A DNA stretch of 64,000 nucleotides from Rhodocyclales bacterium (GCA_016183655.1 JACPEH010000002.1:109366-173365), one strand, 5' to 3'. Shown: positions 25,723 to 34,732, counted from the stretch's first letter. Translations and numbers: made by a program. Notes: generated from the letters alone by a model not told the origin.

Positions 25723-26876
25723 AGCGGCGTCGCTTGTTGTTGGCCGGTGCCGCCTGTTGTGCCGGTGCCTGTGCGTCCTCCGCCTGGGCCAACGCGCTCG
25801 GCTATGCCGCGCCCGAGCGCCTCGACCGGCCCGACGTGGCCACCGACGAGGGCGGCCTGTGGGCGATGATGGACCGCGAGGAGCGCAATCTGCGCCGCAG
25901 CCCGCTGCTGATGAAGGATCCGCAACTGAAGGCCTACGTGCAGGAGATCGCCTGCCGCCTCGGGGGCGGCCATTGTCCGGACATCCGCGTGCATCTGGTG
26001 CGTACCCCCTTGTTCAACGCCAGCATGGCCCCCAACGGCATGATGCAGATCTGGAGCGGGCTGCTGTTGCGCGCCGAGAACGAGGCGCAGCTGGCGGCGG
26101 TGATCGGGCACGAGATCGGCCACTATCTGCAGCGGCATTCGGTCGAGCGCCTGCGCGACATCAAGGCCAAGTCCGCCTTCGGCCAGTTCATCGGCCTCTT
26201 CGGCGTTGTCGGTGCCGTCGGCCAGCTCGCGCTGCTTGCCAGCGCCTTTGCCTACAGCCGGGACCACGAACGCGAGGCCGATCGCATCGGCGCCGTCCTC
26301 ATGCACCAGGCGGGCTACGACGTTGCCGAGTCGGCCAAGGTCTGGGGCAACCTGCTCGACGAGGCGAGAGCCCGCCTCGGCAAGGAGCCGGAGCAGTCGA
26401 GCCCGCTCTTTGCCACCCACCCGTCGTCGCCGGAACGGCGCGAGACCTTGGGCGAGTACGCGGCGTCGCTGCCCGGCGGCAACACCGGCGAGGAGGCTTT
26501 CGTCCGGCATACCGAACCCTTCCTCGAGGAATGGCTGCAGGACGAAGTCAAGCGCGGCCAGTATGCGGAAAGCCTGGTGCTGTTCTCGCGCATGCTTGAG
26601 CGCCGGCGTGCCGTCCCGCTGGTGCAATTCCATCGTGGCGAGGCCTACCGCCTGCGCGGCGAGAGCGGTGACCAGGAGCGGGCCATGGAAGACTACCGCG
26701 CCGCGGCGGCGGCACCCAACCCGCCGCCGCCGGCCTTCCGCGGCATCGGCCTGATCGCCCGGCAGCGCGGTCAGGGCGACGAGGCGCTGCAGGCCTTCTC
26801 CCGCTATCTCGAACTTTCCCCGGATGCGCCGGATTCGGGCTTCATCAGGAACTACATGTCGGAACTCAAATCATGA
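25719..26876 (+). CDS. M48-family metallopeptidase with TPR-like C-terminus
   Basis: A 385-residue protein from ATG 25719. It begins with a twin-Arg/Lys-rich signal (MKRRRLLLAGAACCAGACASSAWA). Zinc-binding HEIGH is at residues 131-135, the third ligand in HEREADRIGAVLM, and SSPLFATHPSSPERRE is the family's HPSS box. After about residue 290 comes a helical TPR-like region (PLVQFHRGEAYRLRG, GIGLIARQRGQGDEALQAFSRYLELSPDAP). It resembles BepA/YcaL/LoiP periplasmic quality-control proteases. Client proteins are not evident. It is coupled by 4-base overlaps to both neighbours. Confidence 0.92.
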   Translation: MKRRRLLLAGAACCAGACASSAWANALGYAAPERLDRPDVATDEGGLWAMMDREERNLRRSPLLMKDPQLKAYVQEIACRLGGGHCPDIRVHLVRTPLFNASMAPNGMMQIWSGLLLRAENEAQLAAVIGHEIGHYLQRHSVERLRDIKAKSAFGQFIGLFGVVGAVGQLALLASAFAYSRDHEREADRIGAVLMHQAGYDVAESAKVWGNLLDEARARLGKEPEQSSPLFATHPSSPERRETLGEYAASLPGGNTGEEAFVRHTEPFLEEWLQDEVKRGQYAESLVLFSRMLERRRAVPLVQFHRGEAYRLRGESGDQERAMEDYRAAAAAPNPPPPAFRGIGLIARQRGQGDEALQAFSRYLELSPDAPDSGFIRNYMSELKS

Positions 26877-27445
26877 AGAAACTCGTTCTTCTCGCGCTGG
26901 CGCTGCTCCTGTCGGCATGCGCCACGGTCAGAAAAGTGGAGCCGGGTAATCGCACCGTCGGCGAGCGGCTCACGGTCAACATCCAGGGCGCCTGGAACCA
27001 TCTCGACTTCCCGGGCATCAAGCCGGCCGAAGTGTGGACGATGGAAGGCGTCACCGTCGATGAATTCCTGATCTACGCCGGCATCCGTGACGGTCAGGCG
27101 ATGCATCCGGACAACTCCGCGAGCAGTGAAGCGAAGAATCTGGTCTTCCGCAGCTCGATGCAGATGGAGGAGGCGGTGTCGTTGTTCGAGGGCGTGCTGA
27201 CGCGCGACGGCTCGACCTTCAAGCTGCTCAAGCTGGAGCCCTACCCCTTCGGCGGCCGCAAGGGTTTCCGCTTTGAATACGAACGGATCCGCAAGGCCGA
27301 CAACGTGCAGTTGCGCGGCGTCGCCTTCGGCGCGATCGACCGCGGCGAACTCTTCGCGCTGGTCTACCACGCCCCCCGCCTGACCTTCTTCCCCCGCCAC
27401 AAGGAGCGCGTCGAGGCCATCGCCAAGATGACCGTGATCAACTGA
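26873..27445 (+). CDS. Predicted lipoprotein of unknown function
   Basis: A 190-residue protein with the lipoprotein signal MKKLVLLALALLLSACAT (lipobox LSAC). The mature domain reads as alternating strands, including GERLTVNIQGAWNHLDFPG and GRKGFRFEYERIRKADNVQLRGVAFGAIDRGELFALVYHAP, which suggests a beta-rich fold. No family is recognised. It overlaps the M48 peptidase gene by 4 bases and ends the operon, which closes with a strong terminator. Confidence 0.82.
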   Translation: MKKLVLLALALLLSACATVRKVEPGNRTVGERLTVNIQGAWNHLDFPGIKPAEVWTMEGVTVDEFLIYAGIRDGQAMHPDNSASSEAKNLVFRSSMQMEEAVSLFEGVLTRDGSTFKLLKLEPYPFGGRKGFRFEYERIRKADNVQLRGVAFGAIDRGELFALVYHAPRLTFFPRHKERVEAIAKMTVIN

Positions 27446-27472
27446 CGCATCCGCCCGAGCAATGCGACAGGA

Positions 27473-27502
27473 CCCGCCGGCTTGCCGGCGGGCCATTTTT
27501 TT
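27473..27502 (+). terminator. Rho-independent terminator
   Basis: CCCGCCGG-CTTG-CCGGCGGG (27473-27492) followed by a T-rich run ends the secreted-protein/M48/lipoprotein operon. Confidence 0.92.
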
Positions 27503-27506
27503 GTTT

Positions 27507-27534
27507 TTGCCAACGGCTAATTCCGGTCTAAGGT
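27507..27534 (+). promoter_or_regulatory. Candidate promoter for the frameshifted gene
   Basis: TTGCCA (27507-27512), a 16-base spacer and TAAGGT (27529-27534) lie just after the terminator and 34 bases before the ATG at 27568. Confidence 0.4.
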
Positions 27535-27567
27535 GTGCATTCCATTAGCATTGATGGAGTTCCGCCG

Positions 27568-28129
27568 ATGCGCACGCAACCCGCAGTCACCGTGCGCAAC
27601 GCCAACCGCGACGCCTTCGACCGGCGCAACCTGATCTACGCGGCGCGCCCGGGCGAAAGGCCCTGAAGAGCGCGTCAGCGCGCGCATGCTGTTCCGCATG
27701 GCGAAGCGCTACGACCAATGGGCCGGCGAGAACTATGACTGGTCGAGTGCGCGCGGCGCGATGAAGGGCTGCTTCAAGACCTGGCTGTTCCTGCTCGACG
27801 ACGACGCCGAGCGCGACGATAACGTCGCGCTGGTCTACCGCAAGTCGCTGCTTTACCTGGTCTCGCGCGCCTATGAGGAAAAAGGCCGGGTGGTGCCGCT
27901 GCTGGGCATGGCGAAGCGTGCGACGGCGATTGACGACCGGCTGGCCGCGGAGCATCCCGGCAAGACGCTGCAGCGCTTCGTCGCCGGCGCCAACCCGCAG
28001 GACACGCGCGCCGATTCGCACGGCGGCTTCGACAACGATCCGGTCACGATGAACCGGATGCTGCGCCTGGTGCTCGGGCCGCAGGCGCCACTGCGGCCGT
28101 TTACGGAGGCTGAACTGGGCGGCTACTGA
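27568..28129 (+). pseudogene. Frameshifted gene of unknown function (about 186 residues)
   Basis: From ATG 27568 (GGAG nine bases ahead) one frame reads MRTQPAVTVRNANRDAFDRR and stops at 27664-27666. Continuation in another frame from about 27662 reads EERVSARMLFRMAKRYDQWA and runs to TGA 28129 with good coding character. The two pieces join into one sensible protein if a single base change near 27650-27665 is allowed. The C-terminal motif, ADSHGGFDNDPVTMNRML, resembles the C-terminal part of some large caspase- or lipase-associated proteins, but I do not recognise the family firmly. The stop overlaps the convergent STAND gene by 7 bases. It may be a true pseudogene, a sequencing error or programmed frameshifting. 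Confidence 0.6.
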
Positions 28130-30954
28130 CGCGGCTTCTTGTCGTCGATCCAGGGGCCCTTGGCGCCGCTGAGGTTGGTGCCTTTGCGTTGCGTGCCGGT
28201 GAGGTTGGCGCCCTGCAGGTCTGCGCCTCTGAGATCGGCGCCATGCAGATCGGCTCCGCGCAGGTCTGATTCGCTTAGATCGCTGCCAGTAAGGTCGGCG
28301 GCTCGAAGATCGGCGCGCTGAAGGGTTGCCTTGCGCATCACCAAGGCACTGAGGTTGGCGTTATCGAGGCTGGCCTCATTGAGATCGGCCGCTTCGAGAT
28401 TACTCCAGCGTAGATTGGCGGACATGAGCCTAGCCTCAATTAGTTTCGCGTCGCGCAGATTGGCTCCAGCGAGGTTTACGTTAACCAAGTTGGCCTTCGA
28501 AAGGTCTGCATTTGTTAATTGGGCATGCTGAAGATTGGCTCCGACGCACTCGATGCCATACAAATTCGAATAGGAAAAATCCGCGTCAAAGTAGTCGCCG
28601 AAATACAGATCAGAATTGCTCAAATCCAGCCAGCTCAGGCAGCGTGTCGCCAGCACCGACTCCGGCCCGCTCCGCTGCCCCTGGATGCGCTTGAACCAGG
28701 CGCCGAAGGCGACGGTGCTGGGCGGGTCGATGCGGCTGATCTGCCGGCAGGCGAGGGCGCAGGCGTTGAGCGCGGCGAGCAGTGCCTCCTCGGCGTTGCG
28801 CGACTGGAACAGCGCGTCCTGGAAGGTGGCGAGCTGCAGTTGCTCCATCGGCATGCCGTGGCGCAGCACGTGGCTGAACAGGCGTGCGAACTGCGCCTGC
28901 CACTGTGCCGCCTCCTGCGGGTCGTGCAGGGCGACCTCGGCGACGAGGAACTGGTGGATCAGCGGCGAGATGGCGGTCGGGCCGCACAGTTCGGCCCAGC
29001 GCTTGAGGGCGTCGGCTTCGCTCCAGCCCTTGCCGCGGCCGACCGTCTCCCGCCGCTGACGCTCTTCGGCGATGTCCTGCATCGCGCGCACCAGGCGGCG
29101 GGCGGTGAGGTACTCGCCGAAGCTCTTGTGCGTGAACACGAAGGTGTGGTCGCCCTTCGGCCGCTCGCCGTGCTGGCGGAAGAAGAAGGCGGCGAGCAGC
29201 CGGGTGATGCCGTGCCGGGCGCCGTCGTGGAAGGCGTCGAGCTGGTTGCCGAAGCCGCCGTCGCGGCAGTGCTGCTCGATTTCGGCGACGGTCGTGCTGC
29301 GCCCGTCGCCGTGCCAGGCGGCGAGGCCGATCTCTTCGAGGATGAGCAGGAAATCCTCGGCGCCCAGGTCGCGCACCGAGGCATGCCGCCGCCCCTGCTC
29401 GTAGCCGCGTTCATAGACCGCGTCGACGAGGTCGTGGTAGATCTGGTTGAGCGTGACGCCGGCCTTGAAATCCAGCTTGCCGCGGCAGAAGCTCAGCGCC
29501 AGCAGGTAGTTGAGCAGCGGCTGCGCGGTGATCTCGCGCAGGTCGTCGCGGTCGAGCTCCTTCGGCAGGCGCTTGTAGGCGTGGCCGGTCAGGCGGCCGT
29601 AGTTCTGCCACCAGGCCTTGCGCAAGTCTTCCGCGAGCAGCTTGTCGGGGTCGTTGAACGCCTCGCCGTCGTGCGCCTGGAGTGAACTCTTCTCGCGCGC
29701 CGCGTCGACGAAATACGGCAGCACGGTCAGCACCTGGCGCGCGCGGCGGAACTCCGATTCGCTCTCCTGCATGACCACCTCGCGCCCGCTGAACAGCACG
29801 CGCAGGCGCAGTTCGTTGAGGTTGCGCCGGTCCGCCGTCTGCTGCACCGTGCGCACGAAGTCGCGCGCCGTCGCGGCGGCGCTGCGGCCCTGGCTGGCCA
29901 GTTCGTCGAGGCCGTCGAGAATGATCAGCAGGTCGCCGTCGCCGCTCTCCGCGTCCAGCGGGTTGTGCTTGAGCACACCCTGGTCGCGCACGAAGCGGCC
30001 GATCTCGTCGGCGAAATCCCCGGTCGGGTTGATCAGGTGCAGCGGCACGAAGAGCACCTTCAGCCGGCCGGCGGCGGCGACGCCGGCGGCGAAGACGCGG
30101 GCGAACGAGGACTTGCCGCTGCCGGGGCCGCCGCTGATCGCGCGCACCGCGTCTTCCCGGCTGTTCTTCCCCAGCCAGGCGTCGAGTTCCTGCTGCAGGC
30201 GGACAACGACTCGCCGCTTCCCGCGTCTCGGTTCGCCGTCGGCGCCCGTCTTCGGCGCCTCCTCGTCGTAGGTGGCGTGGAGCGGGATGTAGATCTGCCG
30301 CAGGCTGAACGGTTCGTCGAAGACCCCTTCGTCGAGGCGCTGCTGCAACTGGGCGGCGTAGGTCAGCCAGGCCGCCTCCCGCTCTGCCGCCTGGGTGAAC
30401 GGGGTGGCGATGCTCTGCCGGATCGGCTCGTAGTGCTTGCCGTTGCGCTGCCATTCGCGGTGCAGCGCATAGGGGAAGAAGCTCGGCAGGCGCTGGGCGA
30501 TGGTCGTGGCGACGGGCGCCGCGACGCCGCCGGCAACCAGCCATGCGCGCAGGGCGTCGGCGACCTGTTGCAGCAGCGGCAGCTCGCCGGGTTTCAGGAA
30601 AAACTGCGCGTCGACCTCGGCGTCCGCGACGGCCTTCTCCAGGTGGGGCAGCAGCGCGTCGGGGTCGATCTCGGCCGGCAGGTGGCCGCGGCAGTCGTCG
30701 ACCAGCGCCGCCAGCGCGGATTGCAGCGCCTGTTGCAATAGCAGGTACAGCAGGGCTTGCGGCGTCTTGCCCTCGATCCCCATCGCTGCCAGCGCATCGA
30801 CGCCGTCGTCCGCGAGATCGTCGAACTTGCCGAGCAACGCATGGCCGGCCCCCTTGGCCAGGGCGACGGCGAAAGTCTTGTAGTTGAGGCTGAGCGGTTG
30901 CTTGAGGACGGATTTCGGCTTCTTGGCCGCAAGGCGGGGCGCGGTGCGTGGCAT
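28123..30954 (-). CDS. NACHT-like STAND NTPase with C-terminal pentapeptide repeats
   Basis: A 943-residue protein from ATG 30954 (weak GGACGAG ahead). Residues 20-210 are a helical N-domain of unknown type. The NTPase has P-loop GGPGSGKS at 275-282, Walker B LLIILDGLDELA near 342-353 and a sensor-1-like FSGRE. A helical region follows, with the NACHT-type TFVFTHKSFGEYLTARRLV box. From about residue 800 to 930 there are pentapeptide repeats (ANL, ADL and SDL units such as ADLHGADLRGADLQGANL), which fold as a right-handed beta helix. In known STAND proteins the repeats sense a ligand and the N-domain acts. This architecture is typical of bacterial conflict or signalling proteins. No effector gene overlaps it. 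Confidence 0.9.
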   Translation of the reverse strand: MPRTAPRLAAKKPKSVLKQPLSLNYKTFAVALAKGAGHALLGKFDDLADDGVDALAAMGIEGKTPQALLYLLLQQALQSALAALVDDCRGHLPAEIDPDALLPHLEKAVADAEVDAQFFLKPGELPLLQQVADALRAWLVAGGVAAPVATTIAQRLPSFFPYALHREWQRNGKHYEPIRQSIATPFTQAAEREAAWLTYAAQLQQRLDEGVFDEPFSLRQIYIPLHATYDEEAPKTGADGEPRRGKRRVVVRLQQELDAWLGKNSREDAVRAISGGPGSGKSSFARVFAAGVAAAGRLKVLFVPLHLINPTGDFADEIGRFVRDQGVLKHNPLDAESGDGDLLIILDGLDELASQGRSAAATARDFVRTVQQTADRRNLNELRLRVLFSGREVVMQESESEFRRARQVLTVLPYFVDAAREKSSLQAHDGEAFNDPDKLLAEDLRKAWWQNYGRLTGHAYKRLPKELDRDDLREITAQPLLNYLLALSFCRGKLDFKAGVTLNQIYHDLVDAVYERGYEQGRRHASVRDLGAEDFLLILEEIGLAAWHGDGRSTTVAEIEQHCRDGGFGNQLDAFHDGARHGITRLLAAFFFRQHGERPKGDHTFVFTHKSFGEYLTARRLVRAMQDIAEERQRRETVGRGKGWSEADALKRWAELCGPTAISPLIHQFLVAEVALHDPQEAAQWQAQFARLFSHVLRHGMPMEQLQLATFQDALFQSRNAEEALLAALNACALACRQISRIDPPSTVAFGAWFKRIQGQRSGPESVLATRCLSWLDLSNSDLYFGDYFDADFSYSNLYGIECVGANLQHAQLTNADLSKANLVNVNLAGANLRDAKLIEARLMSANLRWSNLEAADLNEASLDNANLSALVMRKATLQRADLRAADLTGSDLSESDLRGADLHGADLRGADLQGANLTGTQRKGTNLSGAKGPWIDDKKPRQ

Positions 30955-31132
30955 ATGGCTCGTCCGGATCGGGGGTGGTTGATTATGCAAACATGATATC
31001 AGCCACGGTGGCGAGTGCGGGAGCGGCGCCATGTGCCGGCGGCGAGGCAGCCGGCGTCGGCGTTCTCGTTGCCCAGGCTTGGCCGGAGAACGCAACGAGG
31101 AACGGCGGGAACGCCGCTCCGGGCCTTGTTGC
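30955..31132. other. Gap upstream of the STAND gene
   Basis: No gene or clear promoter is visible. A weak inverted repeat, CTCGTTGC/GCAACGAG (around 31063-31100), could be an operator or terminator remnant downstream of the TssQ gene. Confidence 0.3.
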
Positions 31133-31624
31133 CTACTTCGTCTTCGCCGGCTTCGTGGCGGGCTTTGCCGCCGGCGCCGCCTTCAGCTTGCGGAACACCG
31201 GCCCCCAGGTCGGGTGGCCGGCTTCGGCCGGGGTCAGCGCGAAGTCGGGGTCGGCGTCGAGCGCCTTGCGGAACTCGTCGCGGCACTGCTTTTCGCGGCG
31301 CGACACGCAGTGGATGAAGGCCAGGTACTTGTGCGCCTGCGCCAGCTCGGCCTTGCTCTCCAGACCGGCGTCGAGGGCCGCCTGCAGTTGCCGGGCGGCG
31401 TTCTTGTGCTGGCCGTTCTCGTAGCTGGCGACGCCGGCGGCGAGTTCCTGCTGCGCCTTGCTCGGGGTGGCCGCGGGGGCGGCGGCGGCCTTCGTTTCCG
31501 CCGCCGGCGTGGTGGCCGGTGCGGCAGCGGTGTCGGCCGCCGGCGGTGTCGCACAGCCGGCGACGAAGAGGGAAAGCGCGGCGAGGGCGGGCAGGGCAGC
31601 GTGGCGGATGAGGGGCATGGTCAT
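31133..31624 (-). CDS. tssQ: TssQ-family T6SS-associated lipoprotein
   Basis: A 163-residue lipoprotein with lipobox VAGC (Cys24), an Ala/Pro/Thr-rich linker, then a TPR-like domain with the family pattern AQAHKYLAFIHCVSRREKQCRDEFRKALDADPDFALTPAEAGHPTWGPVFRKLK. The ending is Lys/Ala/Pro-rich. TssQ lipoproteins accompany type VI secretion loci in betaproteobacteria. The start overlaps the kinase stop by 4 bases, so the two are co-translated. No other secretion-core gene is in the window. Confidence 0.88.
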   Translation of the reverse strand: MTMPLIRHAALPALAALSLFVAGCATPPAADTAAAPATTPAAETKAAAAPAATPSKAQQELAAGVASYENGQHKNAARQLQAALDAGLESKAELAQAHKYLAFIHCVSRREKQCRDEFRKALDADPDFALTPAEAGHPTWGPVFRKLKAAPAAKPATKPAKTK

Positions 31625-33036
31625 TCGAATTTGTGCTTGATGCGCAGGTTGCTGTCGGCGGCGACGTCGAGCGTCTGCTTGCGCACCGGGAAGGTGGTGT
31701 TGCGGATTTCGATCACGTGCTTGCCGGGCGGCAGGCGCAGTTCCATCAGCGGCGGCGAGACGCCGGCCGGCTTGCCGTCGACGACGACTTCACCCCAGGG
31801 GGCGATGGCCAGTCGCACGCGACCGTCCGCCGGCGCGGCGGGGGGCGTTTCCGCCGCCGCGACTGCCTGGTCCGTGGCCTGGCGGGCAACCGGCAGGGGC
31901 TCGGCGGCGGCTGCTTTGGCGCGGTCCGCGGCGCTTGCGGGCGGTGTCGGCTGCGCCGGCGCTGTCGCCGCGACGCCGGTCGGCGGCGATGCCGGTCGCG
32001 ACAGCAGGAACGCGGCGCCGCCGACGGCGAGCACGGCCACGGCGCCGATCGCCAACGGCAGCGATGAGCGCTTGGCGGCTACCGCGGGTACGGGCGTCGC
32101 CGCCGGCAGCGTGGCCTCGTCGCCGGTGTCGCGGACGACGTCGATGGCGACGGTGTCGTCGCCGCTGCCGCTGCTGATGGCGATTTCATGCGCCGGCTGG
32201 TGGCTGGCGGCCGGCTGGCAGGCGGCGATTTCGCGCAGGTCGGCGGCCATCGCCGCGGCGTCCTGGTAGCGTGCGGCCGGGTCCTTCTGCAGCGCCTGCG
32301 CGACGACTTCGTCGAACGCCGCCGGGATGCGCGGGTTGTGTTGCGACGGCAGCGGCGGTTCGGCGTTGAGCACCTGGTAGAGCGTGGCGTTGAGGTTGTC
32401 GCCGGCGAACGGTGCGTTGCCGGTGAGCAGCTCGTAGAGCAGCACGCCGAGCGAGAAGATGTCGGAGCGCCCGTCGACCGTCTTGCCGGTGACCTGTTCC
32501 GGCGACATGTATTTCGGCGAGCCGAAGGCGGTGCCGGCCATCGTCAGCGAGCCGCTCGGCAGCTGCGCGACGCCGAAGTCGGTGATCTTGGCGGTGCCGT
32601 TTTCGAGCACCATGATGTTGGCCGGCTTGATGTCGCGATGCACGACCTGGTGCGCGTGCGCGAAGGCGAGCCCTTCGGCGACCTGTGCCGCGATGTCGGC
32701 GATCCACGCGTAGGAGAGGATCGCGCCGCTGTCGAGGATGTCGCGCAGCGAGCGCCCGGCGAGGAATTCCATCGCGATGTAGGCCTGCTCGTCGCTGCGG
32801 CCGATGTCGTGGATGGTGACGATGTTCGGGTGGTTGAGCTTGCCGGCCGATTTCGCCTCGCGGTAGAAGCGCTGCTCGAAGGCCTCGGATTCGGCCGCCG
32901 ACAGGCCGGCGCAGCTGATCGTCTTGATCGCCAGCGTGCGCTCGATCAGCGGGTCGCGCGCTTCGTACACGATGCCCATGGCGCCGCGTCCGAGCGTGGA
33001 GAGGAGTTCGTAGCGGCCGAGTTGGGGCAGGGGCAT
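31621..33036 (-). CDS. Transmembrane Ser/Thr protein kinase with PEGA domain (PpkA-like)
   Basis: A 471-residue protein from ATG 33036. An in-frame upstream TTG extension is disfavoured because it would begin right at the promoter. The kinase domain covers residues 8-275: GRGAMGIVY loop, Lys38 (LAIKTI), Glu60, HRDIKPAN with Asp135, DFG at 153-155 and SPKYMSPEQ. A membrane helix (LPLAIGAVAVLAVGGAAFLL) follows near 330. The C-terminal 70 residues are a PEGA domain (APWGEVVVDGKPAGVSPP). Together with the neighbouring PP2C phosphatase and FHA protein it resembles the PpkA/PppA/Fha control circuit of T6SS. Confidence 0.92.
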   Translation of the reverse strand: MPLPQLGRYELLSTLGRGAMGIVYEARDPLIERTLAIKTISCAGLSAAESEAFEQRFYREAKSAGKLNHPNIVTIHDIGRSDEQAYIAMEFLAGRSLRDILDSGAILSYAWIADIAAQVAEGLAFAHAHQVVHRDIKPANIMVLENGTAKITDFGVAQLPSGSLTMAGTAFGSPKYMSPEQVTGKTVDGRSDIFSLGVLLYELLTGNAPFAGDNLNATLYQVLNAEPPLPSQHNPRIPAAFDEVVAQALQKDPAARYQDAAAMAADLREIAACQPAASHQPAHEIAISSGSGDDTVAIDVVRDTGDEATLPAATPVPAVAAKRSSLPLAIGAVAVLAVGGAAFLLSRPASPPTGVAATAPAQPTPPASAADRAKAAAAEPLPVARQATDQAVAAAETPPAAPADGRVRLAIAPWGEVVVDGKPAGVSPPLMELRLPPGKHVIEIRNTTFPVRKQTLDVAADSNLRIKHKFE

Positions 33037-33084
33037 GTCCGGAGGTGGAGCCGTTGGCCGGAGCGTGAATCGGAAGGAGCGCAA

Positions 33085-33113
33085 ACATTAGATTTTTGTG
33101 TCATGACTGTCAA
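33085..33113 (-). promoter_or_regulatory. Promoter of the kinase-tssQ operon
   Basis: On the minus strand a perfect TTGACA (33113-33108), a 17-base spacer and TAATGT (33090-33085) lie 49 bases before the kinase start, within the gap shared with the divergent phosphatase gene. Confidence 0.65.
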
Positions 33114-33193
33114 GGAAATACCCGTGCCGGCCGCTGGGGAAAGGCGCTGCCGTGCTATATTTCGGCCTGCCCGAAGCCCGCTTTCCATACCAA

Positions 33194-34015
33194 GTGAATA
33201 CGCCCGAATACGCCATCGAAGGCATCTGCCTGTCCGACGTCGGCAAGGTCCGCACCTGCAACGAGGATAGTGTCGCCCTCGACGCCGGCAACGGCATCGC
33301 CGTGCTCGCCGACGGCATGGGCGGGCACCGCGCCGGCGACGTCGCCAGCCGCCTCGCGCTCGACACGCTGCTCGAACGCCTCCCCGAAAAGATCCGCCAT
33401 TACCGCGCCGGCGGCCGCCGGCCGACGCCGCTGCAGTTCTGCGAGCAGATCGTCGGCGAGGCCAACCTCGCCGTGCATCGCGCCGCGCAACGCCAGACAA
33501 CGCTGCGCGGCATGGGCACGACGCTGGCGCTGGCGCTGTTCCACGGCGACCGCGTGGCGTTGGCGCATATCGGCGATTCGCGCATCTACCGGCTGCGCGA
33601 CGGCCGCCTCGAACTGCTCACGCGCGACGATTCGCTGCTGCGCGAACAGGTCGACCAGGGGCTGATCGCCGCCGAGGAGGCCGGCGACTCGCACAACCGC
33701 CACCTGGTCACCGGTGCACTGGGGATCGCGCCGGCGATCCGCGTCCACCTGCGCGAGGAAGCGGTGCGCGAGGGCGATCTCTACCTGCTCTGCTCCGACG
33801 GCCTGACCGACCTGGTCGACGAGGCCGACATCGAATTGATCCTCAGCCGGCTCAAGGTCAACCTGCCGCTGGCGGCGACGCACCTGGTCCAGCTCGCCAA
33901 CGACTGCGGCGGCTTCGACAACGTTTCGGTGGCGCTGGTCCGGGTACTGCCGCCGCGCGCCCCGGAGGCGGCGGGCGCGGGCTTGGTGAGCCGACTGCTG
34001 GGCTGGTTCAGGTAA
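33194..34015 (+). CDS. PP2C-family Ser/Thr phosphatase (PppA/Stp-like)
   Basis: A 273-residue protein when read from GTG 33194. A longer frame from GTG 33152 is possible, but it would start inside a TATATT that looks like a -10 box. The metal-binding motifs are present: GKVRTCNEDS, VLADGMGGHRAGDVAS, MGTTLALALFHGDRVALAHIGDSRIYRLRDG, LYLLCSDGLTDLV and GGFDNVSVALVRV. The length matches bacterial PP2C phosphatases. It would remove phosphates put on by the divergent kinase and is followed by an FHA reader. Confidence 0.93.
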   Translation: MNTPEYAIEGICLSDVGKVRTCNEDSVALDAGNGIAVLADGMGGHRAGDVASRLALDTLLERLPEKIRHYRAGGRRPTPLQFCEQIVGEANLAVHRAAQRQTTLRGMGTTLALALFHGDRVALAHIGDSRIYRLRDGRLELLTRDDSLLREQVDQGLIAAEEAGDSHNRHLVTGALGIAPAIRVHLREEAVREGDLYLLCSDGLTDLVDEADIELILSRLKVNLPLAATHLVQLANDCGGFDNVSVALVRVLPPRAPEAAGAGLVSRLLGWFR

Positions 34016-34042
34016 AGAACAACGCGCATCGGGAAAGACATC

Positions 34043-34732
34043 GTGGCCAAGCTCGTCCTCAGTTCCGGCGGCAACATCCTGCACCAGTACTTCATCGACG
34101 AGGCGCCGGTCGGCATCGGCCGCGACGCGTCGAACACCGTGCATATCGACCATCCGACGGTCAGCCGCCAGCATGCGCGCATCGTCAGCGTCGGCGAGGA
34201 TCACATCATCGAGGACCTCGGCGGCAGCAACGGCACCTTCGTGAACGGCAGCCGGATCGACCGCCGCATCCTGCAGCACCGCGACATCGTCGACTGCGGC
34301 GCCTACCAGCTGCGCTACCTCAACACCCGCCTTGCGGCCGAGGTCGAACTCGACCGCACGATGCTGATCAGCGCGCTGCCGGGGGACGTGCGGCCGGCGG
34401 TTGCCGACGACCTCGCCGCCAGCCAGCCGATCCCGGCGCGGCGGCAGGCCAGGGTGCGCTTCCCGAGCGCCACCGTGCGCCGCCTCTCCGGCCCCGGTGC
34501 CGGCCAGCGCGTGCCGCTCGACCGGGTGGTCGCCACCTTCGGCCGTCCCGGCCACCAGGTGGTGGTGATCACGCGCCGCCCGCACGGCTTCTTCCTGTCG
34601 CCGGTCGAGGGCGATCCGGCGGTGCGCATCGGCGGCCGCAGCGTCACCGAATTCCCGCATCCGCTGCGGGACGGCGACGAGATCGAGGTCGACGGCCAGT
34701 TCCTCGAATTCACGCTCAATCCGGCCGCCTAG
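34043..34732 (+). CDS. FHA-domain protein with a second, divergent FHA-like domain
   Basis: A 229-residue protein starting at GTG 34043 (GGGAAAGA ahead). Residues 5-90 are a canonical FHA domain: GIGRDASNTVHIDHPTVSRQHARIVSV with Arg27, Ser41 and His44, and DLGGSNGTFVNG with Asn63. Residues 140-225 repeat the fold in degenerate form (ATVRRLSGPGAGQRVPLDRVVATFGRPGHQVVVITRRPHGFFL, DGDEIEVDGQFLEF). FHA domains bind phosphothreonine, which suits a reader for the kinase/phosphatase pair. It lies 27 bases after the phosphatase gene and is probably co-transcribed. Confidence 0.92.
   Translation: MAKLVLSSGGNILHQYFIDEAPVGIGRDASNTVHIDHPTVSRQHARIVSVGEDHIIEDLGGSNGTFVNGSRIDRRILQHRDIVDCGAYQLRYLNTRLAAEVELDRTMLISALPGDVRPAVADDLAASQPIPARRQARVRFPSATVRRLSGPGAGQRVPLDRVVATFGRPGHQVVVITRRPHGFFLSPVEGDPAVRIGGRSVTEFPHPLRDGDEIEVDGQFLEFTLNPAA

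Noticed and set aside
33152..33193. Longer N-terminus for the PP2C phosphatase
   Set aside because: The GTG at 33152 overlaps a TATATT box, and the extra 14 residues add nothing to the fold. The shorter start is preferred but not proven.
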